NCBI GenBank assembly: GCA_041941305.1
Contig: JBGTQJ010000023.1
Location: 75,273-139,272, forward strand
Origin: JANSWP01 sp041941305
GTDB taxonomy: Bacteria > Bacteroidota > Bacteroidia > Chitinophagales > Saprospiraceae
DNA length: 64,000 nucleotides
Direction of reading: 5' to 3'
Shown piece by piece: positions 54,118 through 63,440 of this stretch. Position 1 is the first letter of the stretch. Every line of letters starts with the position of its first letter. The translations under genes were made by a program, and so were the position numbers. The notes under the pieces are model-generated. The model saw only the letters and a program-made list of their open reading frames with translations. It was not told the DNA's origin and made no database searches.

Positions 54118-55863
54118 CTAAGTCTTCGAACCTCCCATCATACCATACATTAGCTCATTGATCATTTCAAAGATATGCTTCAAGGAATTCACATCCTTGT
54201 TCACCAAATTGATACTAAACTCACCGTTAATATAATTGCCTACTTCTTTAGAGGAGGTTATTTCAATACTCTCAAAATTTTCTTTAACTATTTTCAGGTT
54301 ATCATTATTACCCAATAAGTTTGCTTCTCCTGCTTCAATTTGCTTGATAATATTGTTCATGTCAAAATGCATCGCAAAGGAATTCTCAGCTATTTTTTGA
54401 CAATGTGCTTTACTGATCCTCGATTTCTTTTTGTAGCCTCTATCCAATTTTTTGGTAATCAAATCCACACTATTGGAAATGATCAAAACATCATCTTTTA
54501 AAGCGATATAAGCATCTAAATCAGCTGCTGGAATCATGAGTTGATAATAGCTTCCTTTATTTTCCAGGAAGGCAGACTTCAGGCCCAAATTCACAAATTT
54601 CATCCAGTCTGATTTGCTTTTATGAGACCAAATCATGGTAACTTCTGGAATGTTTTGTTCTATCGTTTTTTCAACTTCCCCAATTGGATTAAAGTCTTCA
54701 TCAAATTCGGTATCGATGATGGTTTTTTGAATTTTTTGCATGCCAGTCATTGCCATGATCATATCTCCCTGAAACAGATTTGGCATGGCATTTTCGTCCA
54801 GGAAAATGCTGAGGATATCTAAAGCGCCCACCGCCATGTCTCCATATCCTGGAATTTCAGCTACTTTGCTGTAAATCAGTTTTTTGTAACCCTCCATTAA
54901 CTTCTCAGTACTCATGCTAAATGACATATAGCCCATCAATTCATCACCTCGAATGTATTTTGCTAATTTCTTGTTGAATTTATGGTCTACCGCATTTTTA
55001 GTGATAGCCAGCATTTGCGGTGAAGTAAAGGATTGAGTGTTGATGGCAATTTTACCTTTATCAAAATTTAACCCCAGGGAAATATTGTTGTCTTCGTAAA
55101 ATGATTTAATCATTCCCATCACCATTTCAGGATCAAAACCTTTGATTTCGTTTTTTAAGCCCTCATACATCCCACTATTCATTTGTTCTGTAATGAAGGC
55201 GTAATCCAACCAGAAGTGGGCATCAGAAGGTTTCGAAATTGCTTGTCGGAAACGAGCATTATTTGCAATGGAATTTTCTACTTTTCTGCTCATGGTTTCT
55301 GTAAGCCAATCTGCCATGTACTGTGATTCAGCAGTTTCGGATTCATCCAATGCGGATTCAAATTTTCCTCCACCCATAAAAGCCATTTGATCATTCCAGG
55401 CTAGCCAGGCATTGTTTTCTACTTTTAGTAAATGATAACCCACCTGTTGGGAATAATTGGTTGTATAGCCATCCTGCATCAGATTTTTCAGAAAGTCAGT
55501 GAATTTGGCTTCATCAGAAAGGTTTAGTAAAACGCCAAAATGCATATTGTCTCCAGCCATTTTTCCAAAGAAATGACTGCTTTGCATTAGGTTCATACCC
55601 ACGCTATTGGCATCTGCCATGATATTGGTAAACATTTCAGATTGCGCACCCATAGAGCCAGCCATCTGCATCATCATCATGTTGTAGAAGTCGTATTCTT
55701 TGAGTTGACGGAGATTGACTTTGGAATTGAGGTTTTGAGGATTCCAACTGACTACAAATGTGGCGTCGCTTGGGATATAGTTCAATAAGGAAGTTTGTCC
55801 ATTTGTAAAAGAGAAAGCAAATAAGAGACAAAAAGCAAATAGGAAATTTTTGGTTTTGATCAT
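54118..55863 (-). CDS. DUF4836-like exported protein
   Basis: A 581-residue exported protein of the DUF4836 type from Bacteroidota, function unknown. The signal peptide (FLFAFCLLFAFSFTNGQ) has no cysteine, so it is soluble in the periplasm. The body starts SLLNYIPSDATFVVSWNPQNL, a phrase typical of the family. It is rich in Met and carries FGVLLNLSDEAKFTDFLKNL and further alpha/beta repeats. A -7 box lies about 90 bases upstream. The downstream lipoprotein gene (56046) is oriented the same way but upstream of it, so the two may be a pair. Confidence 0.8.
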   Translation of the reverse strand: MIKTKNFLFAFCLLFAFSFTNGQTSLLNYIPSDATFVVSWNPQNLNSKVNLRQLKEYDFYNMMMMQMAGSMGAQSEMFTNIMADANSVGMNLMQSSHFFGKMAGDNMHFGVLLNLSDEAKFTDFLKNLMQDGYTTNYSQQVGYHLLKVENNAWLAWNDQMAFMGGGKFESALDESETAESQYMADWLTETMSRKVENSIANNARFRQAISKPSDAHFWLDYAFITEQMNSGMYEGLKNEIKGFDPEMVMGMIKSFYEDNNISLGLNFDKGKIAINTQSFTSPQMLAITKNAVDHKFNKKLAKYIRGDELMGYMSFSMSTEKLMEGYKKLIYSKVAEIPGYGDMAVGALDILSIFLDENAMPNLFQGDMIMAMTGMQKIQKTIIDTEFDEDFNPIGEVEKTIEQNIPEVTMIWSHKSKSDWMKFVNLGLKSAFLENKGSYYQLMIPAADLDAYIALKDDVLIISNSVDLITKKLDRGYKKKSRISKAHCQKIAENSFAMHFDMNNIIKQIEAGEANLLGNNDNLKIVKENFESIEITSSKEVGNYINGEFSINLVNKDVNSLKHIFEMINELMYGMMGGSKT

Positions 55864-55951
55864 TTGGTATGAAATTTAAATTCGGATGTTAGAAAAGTTA
55901 GAGATTATGAGTGATTCCATATATTCTTAAGAATCATTCAAAAATTTGCCG

Positions 55952-55959
55952 CAAAGGTA
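55952..55959 (-). promoter_or_regulatory. Bacteroidota -7 box TACCTTTG
   Basis: Minus-strand TACCTTTGCGG fits TAnnTTTG and faces the DUF4836-like gene. It suggests that gene is transcribed on its own. Confidence 0.5.
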
Positions 55960-56045
55960 GGTGATTTTGTTGCAAAGTGCTGCAAGGTAGAGTTTTGAAA
56001 GAGCAGCTTGCTGTATGAATCGATTAAGCGCTTAAAATGATAGAA

Positions 56046-56726
56046 TTACGGTTTGGCTTTAAAAGAAATGGTATTCTCCAAGGTAGCATTGCCACTCGCC
56101 AGATCCGCTAAAGAGGTTTCCAACTTTATCGCTTTACCACTTGGAGATAATATGGCTCTTTTATTAGAATATTTCTCAATCGTACGTCCAAAACGATAGA
56201 TGCTCACAGTTTTGGCAGATTCTAAAAAGTATCGTTGCATGGAAGGCAACTCTTTATATTCTGCTGGTTCTATTGGATAATCAAAATGACGAGTGAATTG
56301 ATTGTCGGCGAAGCTGAAATTCTTCTCTTCCAAATGCGGAATGTATAAATAGCTCAATTGTTTGGTCACTGCTGAAACAGCCTCATTTACAGCTTCCAGA
56401 TCATCAAATTTGGCGCTAAACGTAAAAATGAAATCTTCGTAATCTTTTTTGGCTTCGACCTGGCTCATCCCTTTGATACCTCGGAGTGTGACCAATGCAT
56501 GATTCAATATTTTCTCAAGATTCTCAACATTAGGGACATTCACATCACCTGCTTTTCCAATGCCCAAATATTTTTTTACATTCTCCTTGCTTTCCGAAAA
56601 ATTGACTACAAGCTTAATGTCACCTGTTCCATCATCCTTGACATTGACTTCTTCTCTTACTTCAAAACAGCTTGAAAACAATAGAGTCAATCCGAAAAGA
56701 AACGTAATTGCATTTTTGATATTCAT
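56046..56726 (-). CDS. Unknown lipoprotein
   Basis: About 226 residues from the ATG at 56726. The N-terminus is MNIKNAITFLFGLTLLFSSC, a lipoprotein signal (Cys about 20), so this start is preferred to the ATG at 56774. The mature part opens FEVREEVNVKDDGTGDIKLVVNFS, a beta-rich start like other Bacteroidota lipoproteins of unknown role that begin with an EExxVxxDGSG pattern. It precedes the DUF4836-like gene on the same strand with a 180-base gap. Confidence 0.75.
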   Translation of the reverse strand: MNIKNAITFLFGLTLLFSSCFEVREEVNVKDDGTGDIKLVVNFSESKENVKKYLGIGKAGDVNVPNVENLEKILNHALVTLRGIKGMSQVEAKKDYEDFIFTFSAKFDDLEAVNEAVSAVTKQLSYLYIPHLEEKNFSFADNQFTRHFDYPIEPAEYKELPSMQRYFLESAKTVSIYRFGRTIEKYSNKRAILSPSGKAIKLETSLADLASGNATLENTISFKAKP

Positions 56727-56821
56727 GGTAATAAAGATGGTTTGAATTTTCATTCGTTGCTTTAAATGTTCCAAACGTGTTATTTTAACCTGGATTGCAA
56801 AGAAAAACTTAAGTAACCCTT

Positions 56822-56959
56822 AAAAAATAACGTTATCATTTAGTTCGGCAAAACGCCTCATGAATCTTCGATTTCGTCAAATAAGCGAAGACAGAATAGA
56901 TGATAAGAAATGAAGTTGAGCTTATTAGACGAAATCAAAAGGATAAAGTTATTTTTTAT
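56822..56959. repeat. Imperfect palindromic element of about 140 bases
   Basis: Outer ends AAAAAATAACGTTATC and GGATAAAGTTATTTTTT, and inner words GATTTCGTCAAATAAGC and GCTTATTAGACGAAATC, are inverted with one or two mismatches each. No frame of note. It could be a decayed miniature transposable element. Confidence 0.6.
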
Positions 56960-57057
56960 CACAATTAATTCTGAGTTTCTACAAGATTCTTACCAAATAA
57001 AGAGGCATTTCTAATATTGGTTATGAAAACCCTTAAGTTTCTTTCTTTTTTAATCTG

Positions 57058-57341
57058 TTGATATTCAATCTGTTGTGGGGTGCGGGCAGGGCTGTTAAGT
57101 TCTATTATTGAAAGTCAAAATGTAAAATGTAAAATGATAAATTTAAAAGTATGGGCATTCATAAGGACCTGATAACGAAATTCTTAGAAAATGTGAACTT
57201 TTACATTTTACATTTATCATTTTGACTTTTAACTTTATTAGCATAGAACTTAACAGCCCTGGGGTGCGGGGTGCGGGTTGTTCTAACCCGCAACACGCAC
57301 CCCGCATCATAAACACATTATTTAGTGAGTTGAATATCAAC
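57058..57341. repeat. Second copy of the TTGATATTCAAT palindrome, interrupted
   Basis: Ends TTGATATTCAATCTGTTG (57058-57075) and GTTGAATATCAAC (57329-57341) match those at 100-193, and the inner hairpin GGGTGCGGGTTGTTC/TAACCCGCAAC uses the same plan as there. The left inner arm is split by the 175-base element at 57087-57261. After removal of that element and one flanking repeat the palindrome would be continuous. Confidence 0.75.
57087..57261. mobile_element. 175-base palindromic insertion with 9-bp direct repeats
   Basis: The ends CAGGGCTGTTAAGTTCTAT and ATAGAACTTAACAGCCCTG are perfect 19-bp inverted repeats. Further in, AAAGTCAAAATG and CATTTTGACTTT, and AAAATGTAAAATG with its complement, extend the symmetry. 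The element is bordered on both sides by GGGTGCGGG (57078-57086 and 57262-57270), as expected of a target duplication, although the target itself is repetitive. It has no gene and looks like a non-autonomous MITE. No matching transposase is in the window. Confidence 0.6.
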
Positions 57342-57454
57342 GAATTAAGAAGTGTTTACAAAAATCTGAATGTTTCATAATGTTACCATGGGTTAAAATT
57401 GATGGGGTAAACATCCAATGAGAAGTTTGATAGTTAATACCCAAACAATTTTCC

Positions 57455-57462
57455 TACATTTG
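57455..57462 (+). promoter_or_regulatory. Possible -7 box TACATTTG
   Basis: TACATTTGAGAG fits TAnnTTTG, and TTTG at 57426-57429 is a loosely spaced -33 candidate. The kinase-cyclase ATG is 23 bases downstream. Confidence 0.45.
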
Positions 57463-57484
57463 AGAGGCTATCAAACTATTTTAA

Positions 57485-60400
57485 ATGGAGAGACTCTTTT
57501 ATAATAATAGGAAACTTTTAATGCTTTTTGGTTTCCTGGCGTTTTCTCACCTAGCTTTAAGTCAATACTTCCAACACTTTTCCAGTCACGATGGATTATC
57601 GACCAATTCTATTTGGGTAATTGAACAAGATCAAGAGGGCTTTATTTGGCTTGGCACCAATTCGGATGGTAATGCCTCCCTGGGTGCTTTGGATAAATAC
57701 GACGGTTATTCCTTTAAAAATTATCGCAGTAATAAAGAAAATCCAGCTTCTATTCACGGTGGTAATGCGCAAGATATTTATCAGGACAAACAAAACAGGA
57801 TTTGGATTTTTACTGTCAATGGTTTGGATATTTATTATCCGGGAAGAGATGAATTTGAATATATAGGCTATGTGCCCGACAGCTCGGGATATTGGCCAGG
57901 TTCAGGTGTAGTTATTCAAGAGGACAGTATGGGAAATATCCTGCTTGTTCACTCCAACATGGCAGGATTTGATGCTTATAATCCGACACAAAAAACTTTT
58001 GTGCATTTCAGGGAAGCAAAATGGAATTTGCCTAGGCTTTCCGGCAATAACATTTCTGCCCTACTGACTGACCCCAGTGGATTGATTTGGGCAGGCGGTA
58101 AAGAGGGGTTGGATCGCATCGATATACAATCCAATGAGATCCAAAACTTTCAATATGAAATTGGGAACTCCAATGCTCTAAGTGGGAATTGGGTGAATTC
58201 ACTGGCTTTGGATGAACAGGGAAAAATTTGGATTGGATATTGGGGATTTGGGTTGAGTCAACTCGATCCGGAAAGCAATACTTTTCGTCATTTCCAATGG
58301 GATACTCAAAAAGTTGGGCTAAGCGCTGACTTTATCAGAATTGTAAAAACAGATACAGAAGGTAATTTATGGATAGTTACAACAGAAGGTTTGGATAGAA
58401 TGGATATTGAAAGTGAACAATTTGAACATTTCCCTTATCCCCATGGACCGATAGATACCTTGTCTTATTACAATAATATTCTGGATTTAAAATTTAGCCC
58501 AGGCGGAGACATCTGGTTGGCAACAGACAGTGATGGCGTGATGCTTCTGGAGCATGGAACACAAAAACTCAAACATTTCCGGGCAGAACCCAATACGACC
58601 CAATCGCTCCGGCAAAACACAATTTCATGTTTGTCTATAGATAAAACGGGACTGGTCTACATTGGCTATGAAGAAGAAGGTATGAGTATTTATCACCCAA
58701 AATCCATGCAAATCAAGGAATGCTATGTGGCAGCTCAAATGAATACTGGTTTAGCAAATGAAGATGTATTGTCTGTCTTGGAAAGTAGGGATGGGATGGT
58801 TTGGATGGGTACCAAAAAGGGATTAATTCGCTGGGATCGAGCAAAAAACACTTTCGTCAATTTTAATGAAAGCTTTAGAGCAGCCAATGATAACAATTTG
58901 GCATGGGTAGGGGCTTTATCAGAAGATGCAGATGGAAATATTTGGATAGGAACAACCCAGAGTGGTGCTTTTATGCTCAATGCGAAAACTCAGGAAATTG
59001 CTTCATTCTATGGCAATATTCCTCAAAATAAAGCAATGGGCGGGATTCCAGCTATTTTATCCGCCCCAAATGGAATCACCTGGATTGCAACAGCGGGTTC
59101 AGGTCTGATTAAGTATGATCCAGTCACAAAAAGCCAGGTATACTTTTTAAATGATCGGGAAGATCCTTCAAGTTTATCGAGCGATTTTATCGGAAGTGCT
59201 TTTTTGGATGATGAAGGCAATATTTGGTTAGGGACCTACCAGGGCTTTGATCGTTTCGATACCAATACCGGAAAATTTGATAGGCTTGCAGAAAATATTG
59301 ATTTACCATTATATGCCACCCCTTCATTTATTCATAGGAGTAAAAATGGATTGGTTTATCTCACAATTGGCAATGGGTTAATCGTATTTGATCCACAAAC
59401 AAAACAATACGAATTGCACGGTTCAGAAAACGGACTTACCAATTTGGCGATTCAGGGGATTTTAGAGGACAATCAAAATAATTTTTGGATCAGTACATCG
59501 AATGGACTTTTTAAGTATTTCCCGGAAGAAAAGCGATTTGTTCAATTTGGAAAACCTGATGGAGTGTTCAATTATGACTTCTGGTGGCATTCCTGTGATA
59601 AGGGAATCAACAGTGGAAATTTGTATTTTGGTTCTTCAACAGGTCTTACTTATTTCAATCCAGAAAACATCAATTTCAATAATTCAATCCCGAATTTGGT
59701 TTTCACCAGTTTTTCATATCAAAGTAGCGCAGAAAAAGCGCCAGTTCAATTTATTAGGGGCATAAATCAAAATTCACAAATTGACTTGACCTATCAGGAG
59801 GATTTGATAAATATTCAATTTTCTGCGCTGGATTTTACCAATCCTTTACACAATCAATATGCTTATAAAATCGATGAATTACACGAGGACTGGATTTCTC
59901 TGGGCAACAAACGCGAGTTGACTTTTACGAATTTGGCTCCAGGTAATTATACCATACGTGTAAAAGGTTCTAATAATCATAACCTTTGGAATGAGGAAGG
60001 TATCTCCTTGTCTTTGAATATTGCTCCTCCGTGGTGGCAAACCAAATTGGCTTTTGCGCTTTTGGGGCTACTTGTGATTGGAATTTTGTATTGGCTTCTA
60101 AAAAATGAAATTCGAAAACAGGAGAAGAAACTGGAGCAAGAACAAAATATCAATAAGCAACTGCGAAGAATTGACCAACTAAAAGACCAGTTTTTGGCAA
60201 ATACTTCTCATGAATTAAAAACGCCTCTTCAAGGAATCATTGGACTTTCCGAGGATTTATATGGTGAGAATTTGGGTAAAATCAATGAAGAACAAAAGGA
60301 AAACCTTTCAATGATTATTGCTTCCGGGAGGCGTTTGAATAATCTGGTAAATGATATTCTGGATTTTTCAAAATTGAGAAATCACGATATTCAAATCACC

Positions 60401-62221
60401 AAAAAACCTTTGCCATTAAATGTATTGGTAGATATTGTTTTTAAAAACCATATGCCTTTGATAAGGGGAAAACCCTTGAAACTTACCAATGCCGTTTCTT
60501 CAGAATTGCCATTCGTTTTTGGAGATGAGGATCGCATTCTCCAAATACTATTTAATTTAATTGGGAACGCCATAAAATTTACGATTGAAGGAGAGGTGAA
60601 AGTGGAAGCTTTTTCTAAAGACGAAATGGTCGTGATTAATGTCATTGATACAGGAATAGGCATACCTGAAAATAAACTAAATTCCATATTTAATGAATTT
60701 GTACAAGGAGATGGTTCAACGACCCGTCAATTTGCAGGAACGGGTTTAGGTTTGAGCATAAGTAAAAAATTAGTTGAATTGCATAATGGGGAGATGTGGG
60801 TGGAATCAGAAGTAGGGCAAGGTTCTGTTTTTACTTTTACATTGCCAATATCAGAGAACCAAACGGTAGCGCCTAAAATAATTGAATCCTCTTCTTTTTT
60901 TGTGTCCAATTTTAAAGAAGAAGAACCTCAAGATATGAAACCTCATCTTTTTGGACAAAAAGAGTATGACGGAAATGCAATTCGGATATTGGTTGTTGAT
61001 GATGAACCCGTCAACCAACGAGTATTAAAAAATCATTTATCTGAAGAGTATTTTCATGTTACTCAGGCGCTGACAGGCACAGAGGCAATAAATATTTTGA
61101 ATGCAGGTCAGACATTTGATTTGGTATTATTGGATTTGATGATGCCGCGAATGTCGGGTTATGAAGTTTGCCAGAAGATTCGGAAAAAATTCTTGCCATC
61201 TGAGTTGCCAATCATCATGATTACTGCCAAAAATCAGGTACAGGATTTGGTTCAGGGATTGTCAGCTGGAGCAAATGACTACCTCGCTAAACCCTTTTCA
61301 AAAGAAGAGTTTATTGCTCGGATAAATACCCATTTGGATTTGCACAATATCTTCAATGTGACGGGGCGATTTATTCCAAACGAATTTATTCGGGCATTGG
61401 GTAAAAACCGAATCACTGAAGTGATGTTGGGCGATCAAGCTGAGAAAGATGTGACGGTTATGTTTGCAGATATTCGGGATTTTACAACTTTGGCGGAACA
61501 AATGACTCCTGAACAAAATTTCCACTTTGTCAACGCTTTTCATGGAAGGATGGGTCCAATTATTAGAAATAACAATGGTTTCGTCAACCAATATTTGGGA
61601 GATGCCATTATGGCTATTTTTCCAGAAAATCCACAGGATGCCATTCAAGCTGCAATTGAAATGCAACAAAAACTCCAAGCTTACAATCAAAGAAGGCAAA
61701 CCAAGGGGCGTCTTCCCATCCGAATAGGCATTGGTATGCACAGTGGATCTCTTATTATGGGGATCATTGGAGATGAAAAACGCATGGATGCTGCGACCGT
61801 TTCTGATACTGTAAATGCTGCTTCCAGAATAGAAGGTCTGACAAAATATTATGCTGCTTCAATATTAGTAAGTGAAAATTGTCTCCATCAAGCTTCCCAT
61901 AAAGAACTTTTTCAAACCCGTTATCTTGGTAAAACTTTATTGAAGGGAAAAAAAGAACCTACCGGAATTTATGAATGCTTTGAAGGGGACTCTCCCGAAA
62001 TCATTCTTAAAAAAACAGCTAGCAAGGAAATTTTTGAAAAAGGCTTAAAGCATTACCTGAATAGGGAATTTCAGGAAGCCATCCTTGTTTTTAAGGAACT
62101 TTTGGCGGCAAATCCATTAGATGGACCTGCCAAGCACTTCTTAAACAAGGCGACACAATATATTGTTAATGGGGTACCAGATGATTGGACGGGAGTGGAA
62201 ATGATGAAGACAAAAGGATAG
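57485..62221 (+). CDS. Propeller sensor - histidine kinase - receiver - adenylate cyclase fusion
   Basis: A 1578-residue chimera. A signal peptide is followed by about 14 two-component propeller repeats (FIWLGTNSDG, IWIGYWGFGLSQL, GNIWLGTYQGFDRF) that form two periplasmic propellers. A Y_Y_Y domain ends in NLAPGNYTIRVKGSNN. A membrane helix lies near residue 855. The kinase has phosphoacceptor His about 909 in NTSHELKTPLQG and ATPase boxes up to GTGLGLSISKKL. A receiver (ILVVDDEP, Asp about 1217 in LVLLDLMMPRMSG) follows. A class III nucleotidyl cyclase closes the chain: metal Asp about 1329 in FADIRDFT and 1373 in YLGDAIMAIF, then GDEKRMDAATVSDTVNAASRIEG, whose Lys and Asp fit ATP rather than GTP. 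A TPR-like pair ends it. Sensing probably sets cAMP output through phosphotransfer to the receiver. Confidence 0.93.
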   Translation: MERLFYNNRKLLMLFGFLAFSHLALSQYFQHFSSHDGLSTNSIWVIEQDQEGFIWLGTNSDGNASLGALDKYDGYSFKNYRSNKENPASIHGGNAQDIYQDKQNRIWIFTVNGLDIYYPGRDEFEYIGYVPDSSGYWPGSGVVIQEDSMGNILLVHSNMAGFDAYNPTQKTFVHFREAKWNLPRLSGNNISALLTDPSGLIWAGGKEGLDRIDIQSNEIQNFQYEIGNSNALSGNWVNSLALDEQGKIWIGYWGFGLSQLDPESNTFRHFQWDTQKVGLSADFIRIVKTDTEGNLWIVTTEGLDRMDIESEQFEHFPYPHGPIDTLSYYNNILDLKFSPGGDIWLATDSDGVMLLEHGTQKLKHFRAEPNTTQSLRQNTISCLSIDKTGLVYIGYEEEGMSIYHPKSMQIKECYVAAQMNTGLANEDVLSVLESRDGMVWMGTKKGLIRWDRAKNTFVNFNESFRAANDNNLAWVGALSEDADGNIWIGTTQSGAFMLNAKTQEIASFYGNIPQNKAMGGIPAILSAPNGITWIATAGSGLIKYDPVTKSQVYFLNDREDPSSLSSDFIGSAFLDDEGNIWLGTYQGFDRFDTNTGKFDRLAENIDLPLYATPSFIHRSKNGLVYLTIGNGLIVFDPQTKQYELHGSENGLTNLAIQGILEDNQNNFWISTSNGLFKYFPEEKRFVQFGKPDGVFNYDFWWHSCDKGINSGNLYFGSSTGLTYFNPENINFNNSIPNLVFTSFSYQSSAEKAPVQFIRGINQNSQIDLTYQEDLINIQFSALDFTNPLHNQYAYKIDELHEDWISLGNKRELTFTNLAPGNYTIRVKGSNNHNLWNEEGISLSLNIAPPWWQTKLAFALLGLLVIGILYWLLKNEIRKQEKKLEQEQNINKQLRRIDQLKDQFLANTSHELKTPLQGIIGLSEDLYGENLGKINEEQKENLSMIIASGRRLNNLVNDILDFSKLRNHDIQITKKPLPLNVLVDIVFKNHMPLIRGKPLKLTNAVSSELPFVFGDEDRILQILFNLIGNAIKFTIEGEVKVEAFSKDEMVVINVIDTGIGIPENKLNSIFNEFVQGDGSTTRQFAGTGLGLSISKKLVELHNGEMWVESEVGQGSVFTFTLPISENQTVAPKIIESSSFFVSNFKEEEPQDMKPHLFGQKEYDGNAIRILVVDDEPVNQRVLKNHLSEEYFHVTQALTGTEAINILNAGQTFDLVLLDLMMPRMSGYEVCQKIRKKFLPSELPIIMITAKNQVQDLVQGLSAGANDYLAKPFSKEEFIARINTHLDLHNIFNVTGRFIPNEFIRALGKNRITEVMLGDQAEKDVTVMFADIRDFTTLAEQMTPEQNFHFVNAFHGRMGPIIRNNNGFVNQYLGDAIMAIFPENPQDAIQAAIEMQQKLQAYNQRRQTKGRLPIRIGIGMHSGSLIMGIIGDEKRMDAATVSDTVNAASRIEGLTKYYAASILVSENCLHQASHKELFQTRYLGKTLLKGKKEPTGIYECFEGDSPEIILKKTASKEIFEKGLKHYLNREFQEAILVFKELLAANPLDGPAKHFLNKATQYIVNGVPDDWTGVEMMKTKG

Positions 62222-62249
62222 TTTTTGATTATTGTTCGAATCGCTTCAT

Positions 62250-62369
62250 TCAGTTCTTTCTTTCTTCGCTGAAAAGTGGTGCCCAATCGTTGAGATCGTC
62301 AATGGCTATGAAAAGTACATTGGGATGTTTGACCAATTCATTGGTCTCCGCCAAGTAAAGTTGATCTTT
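62250..62369 (-). pseudogene. Fragment of a sulfatase N-terminus
   Basis: The minus strand reads HPNVLFIAIDDLNDWAPLF between stop codons, the start of an arylsulfatase or iduronate-2-sulfatase-like enzyme (NVLFIAxDDLNDW with metal-binding Asp pair). Only about 39 codons remain. No downstream sulfatase sequence, including the CxPSR motif, is present before the kinase gene. I read it as a deletion remnant. Confidence 0.5.
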
Positions 62370-62399
62370 TCACCAAACCGACAAAGTGAAATACATCCT

Positions 62400-62934
62400 C
62401 TATAACCTTCCATTCATGATTTCAATTCCAATTGGAGGCTGTTTCTTCACCTTAAATTTGAAGATATCCGGTCTGCTGTAATGACCATTTACATCAAAAT
62501 CCAGCTTACTTTGGATGATTTTTTCCAAATCCAGCTCAGCTGTCAAAATACCCGCACGATCAAAAAGTGGTCCTGCTAAAATCTCTCCCAAAGGCGAAAC
62601 GATGATACTTCCACCTCGACAAAGATTTTCAGGTTCTTCCTCTAACACCTTCAGATTTGGCAATTTCTTCTAATACCTTCAGGTCATTACTTTCTAAATC
62701 CATACTATTTTCATGGTATGCTGCAAATAATTGGCGACCCTCATTTGCTCTTCTCCCTACAGTTGTTCCAAAAGAAAAACCCCTTGGATAACCAGGCAAG
62801 AAGGTTTCTGGAAATACGACTAGCTGACAAGCTTGTGCTGCACAATGCTGTGTCAGGTTCTGTATTTTTTCAATTGTTTTTTCTTTATCAAAAAAGGCAG
62901 GACTGTCTTGAACGACGGCTACTTTGACTTTCAT
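62400..62934 (-). pseudogene. Nitrilase with internal deletion
   Basis: The 5' part from an ATG at 62934 encodes MKVKVAVVQDSPAFFDKEKT and VVFPETFLPGYPRG, the nitrilase N-terminus with the catalytic Glu. It breaks at ...LEEIAKSEGV, followed by an out-of-frame stop. The 3' part in another frame encodes PENLCRGGSIIVSPLGEILAG and runs to the normal end. Around 130 residues between them, including the catalytic Lys and the Cys (usually in GLxCWEN), are missing. The join is near 62640, so the gene cannot make an active enzyme. Confidence 0.8.
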
Positions 62935-62972
62935 AAGATAGGTTGTTTTTGAAAAATTGTTTTTTATCAAAA

Positions 62973-63434
62973 TTAATTTGGAGATCGATACTCGTACCAA
63001 ATCATTGCTTCGTCATTTTTTTGAGCAATTTGTTTCCAGTTATTTTTCTCAAAAAAATGTTGAGCCTCGGTATTTGATTTTTCTACAAAACATGCCCAGT
63101 ATTCATTATCCCCGAGTTTATAATGTTTCATCAACAATTCTATGACTCTTGTGCCTAACCCATTATGCTTCAATTTTGGGTCAACAGCAATATTTGTAAT
63201 GATGTAGGTTGGATGCTGTTTATTTGGAAAAACAATTCCAAGGACGGAAACCAATTGATTGTTTTGGATCACAGCTAATTCTTCCCCATCTTTTTCAGAT
63301 AAAATGTAATCGAGCCATTCTTGATCAATGCCGCCTAAAGTAGCGTTTAGATGTGCATTGCTAAACCATTTTTTATAGATGGAATAATCTTCTTTTTTAA
63401 ATTTTCTAATTGTTAATTCCTGGTCTGTCATCAA
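62973..63434 (-). CDS. GNAT-family acetyltransferase
   Basis: 153 residues. The acetyl-CoA binding motif A is in IAVDPKLKHNGLGTRVIELLM (R/HxxGxG type). The N-terminus LTIRKFKKEDYSIYKKWF and the C-terminus HFFEKNNWKQI fit a small N-acetyltransferase. Substrate unknown. It lies six bases from the RidA-family gene on the same strand, so the two are probably co-transcribed. Confidence 0.88.
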   Translation of the reverse strand: MMTDQELTIRKFKKEDYSIYKKWFSNAHLNATLGGIDQEWLDYILSEKDGEELAVIQNNQLVSVLGIVFPNKQHPTYIITNIAVDPKLKHNGLGTRVIELLMKHYKLGDNEYWACFVEKSNTEAQHFFEKNNWKQIAQKNDEAMIWYEYRSPN

Positions 63435-63440
63435 ACTTAT

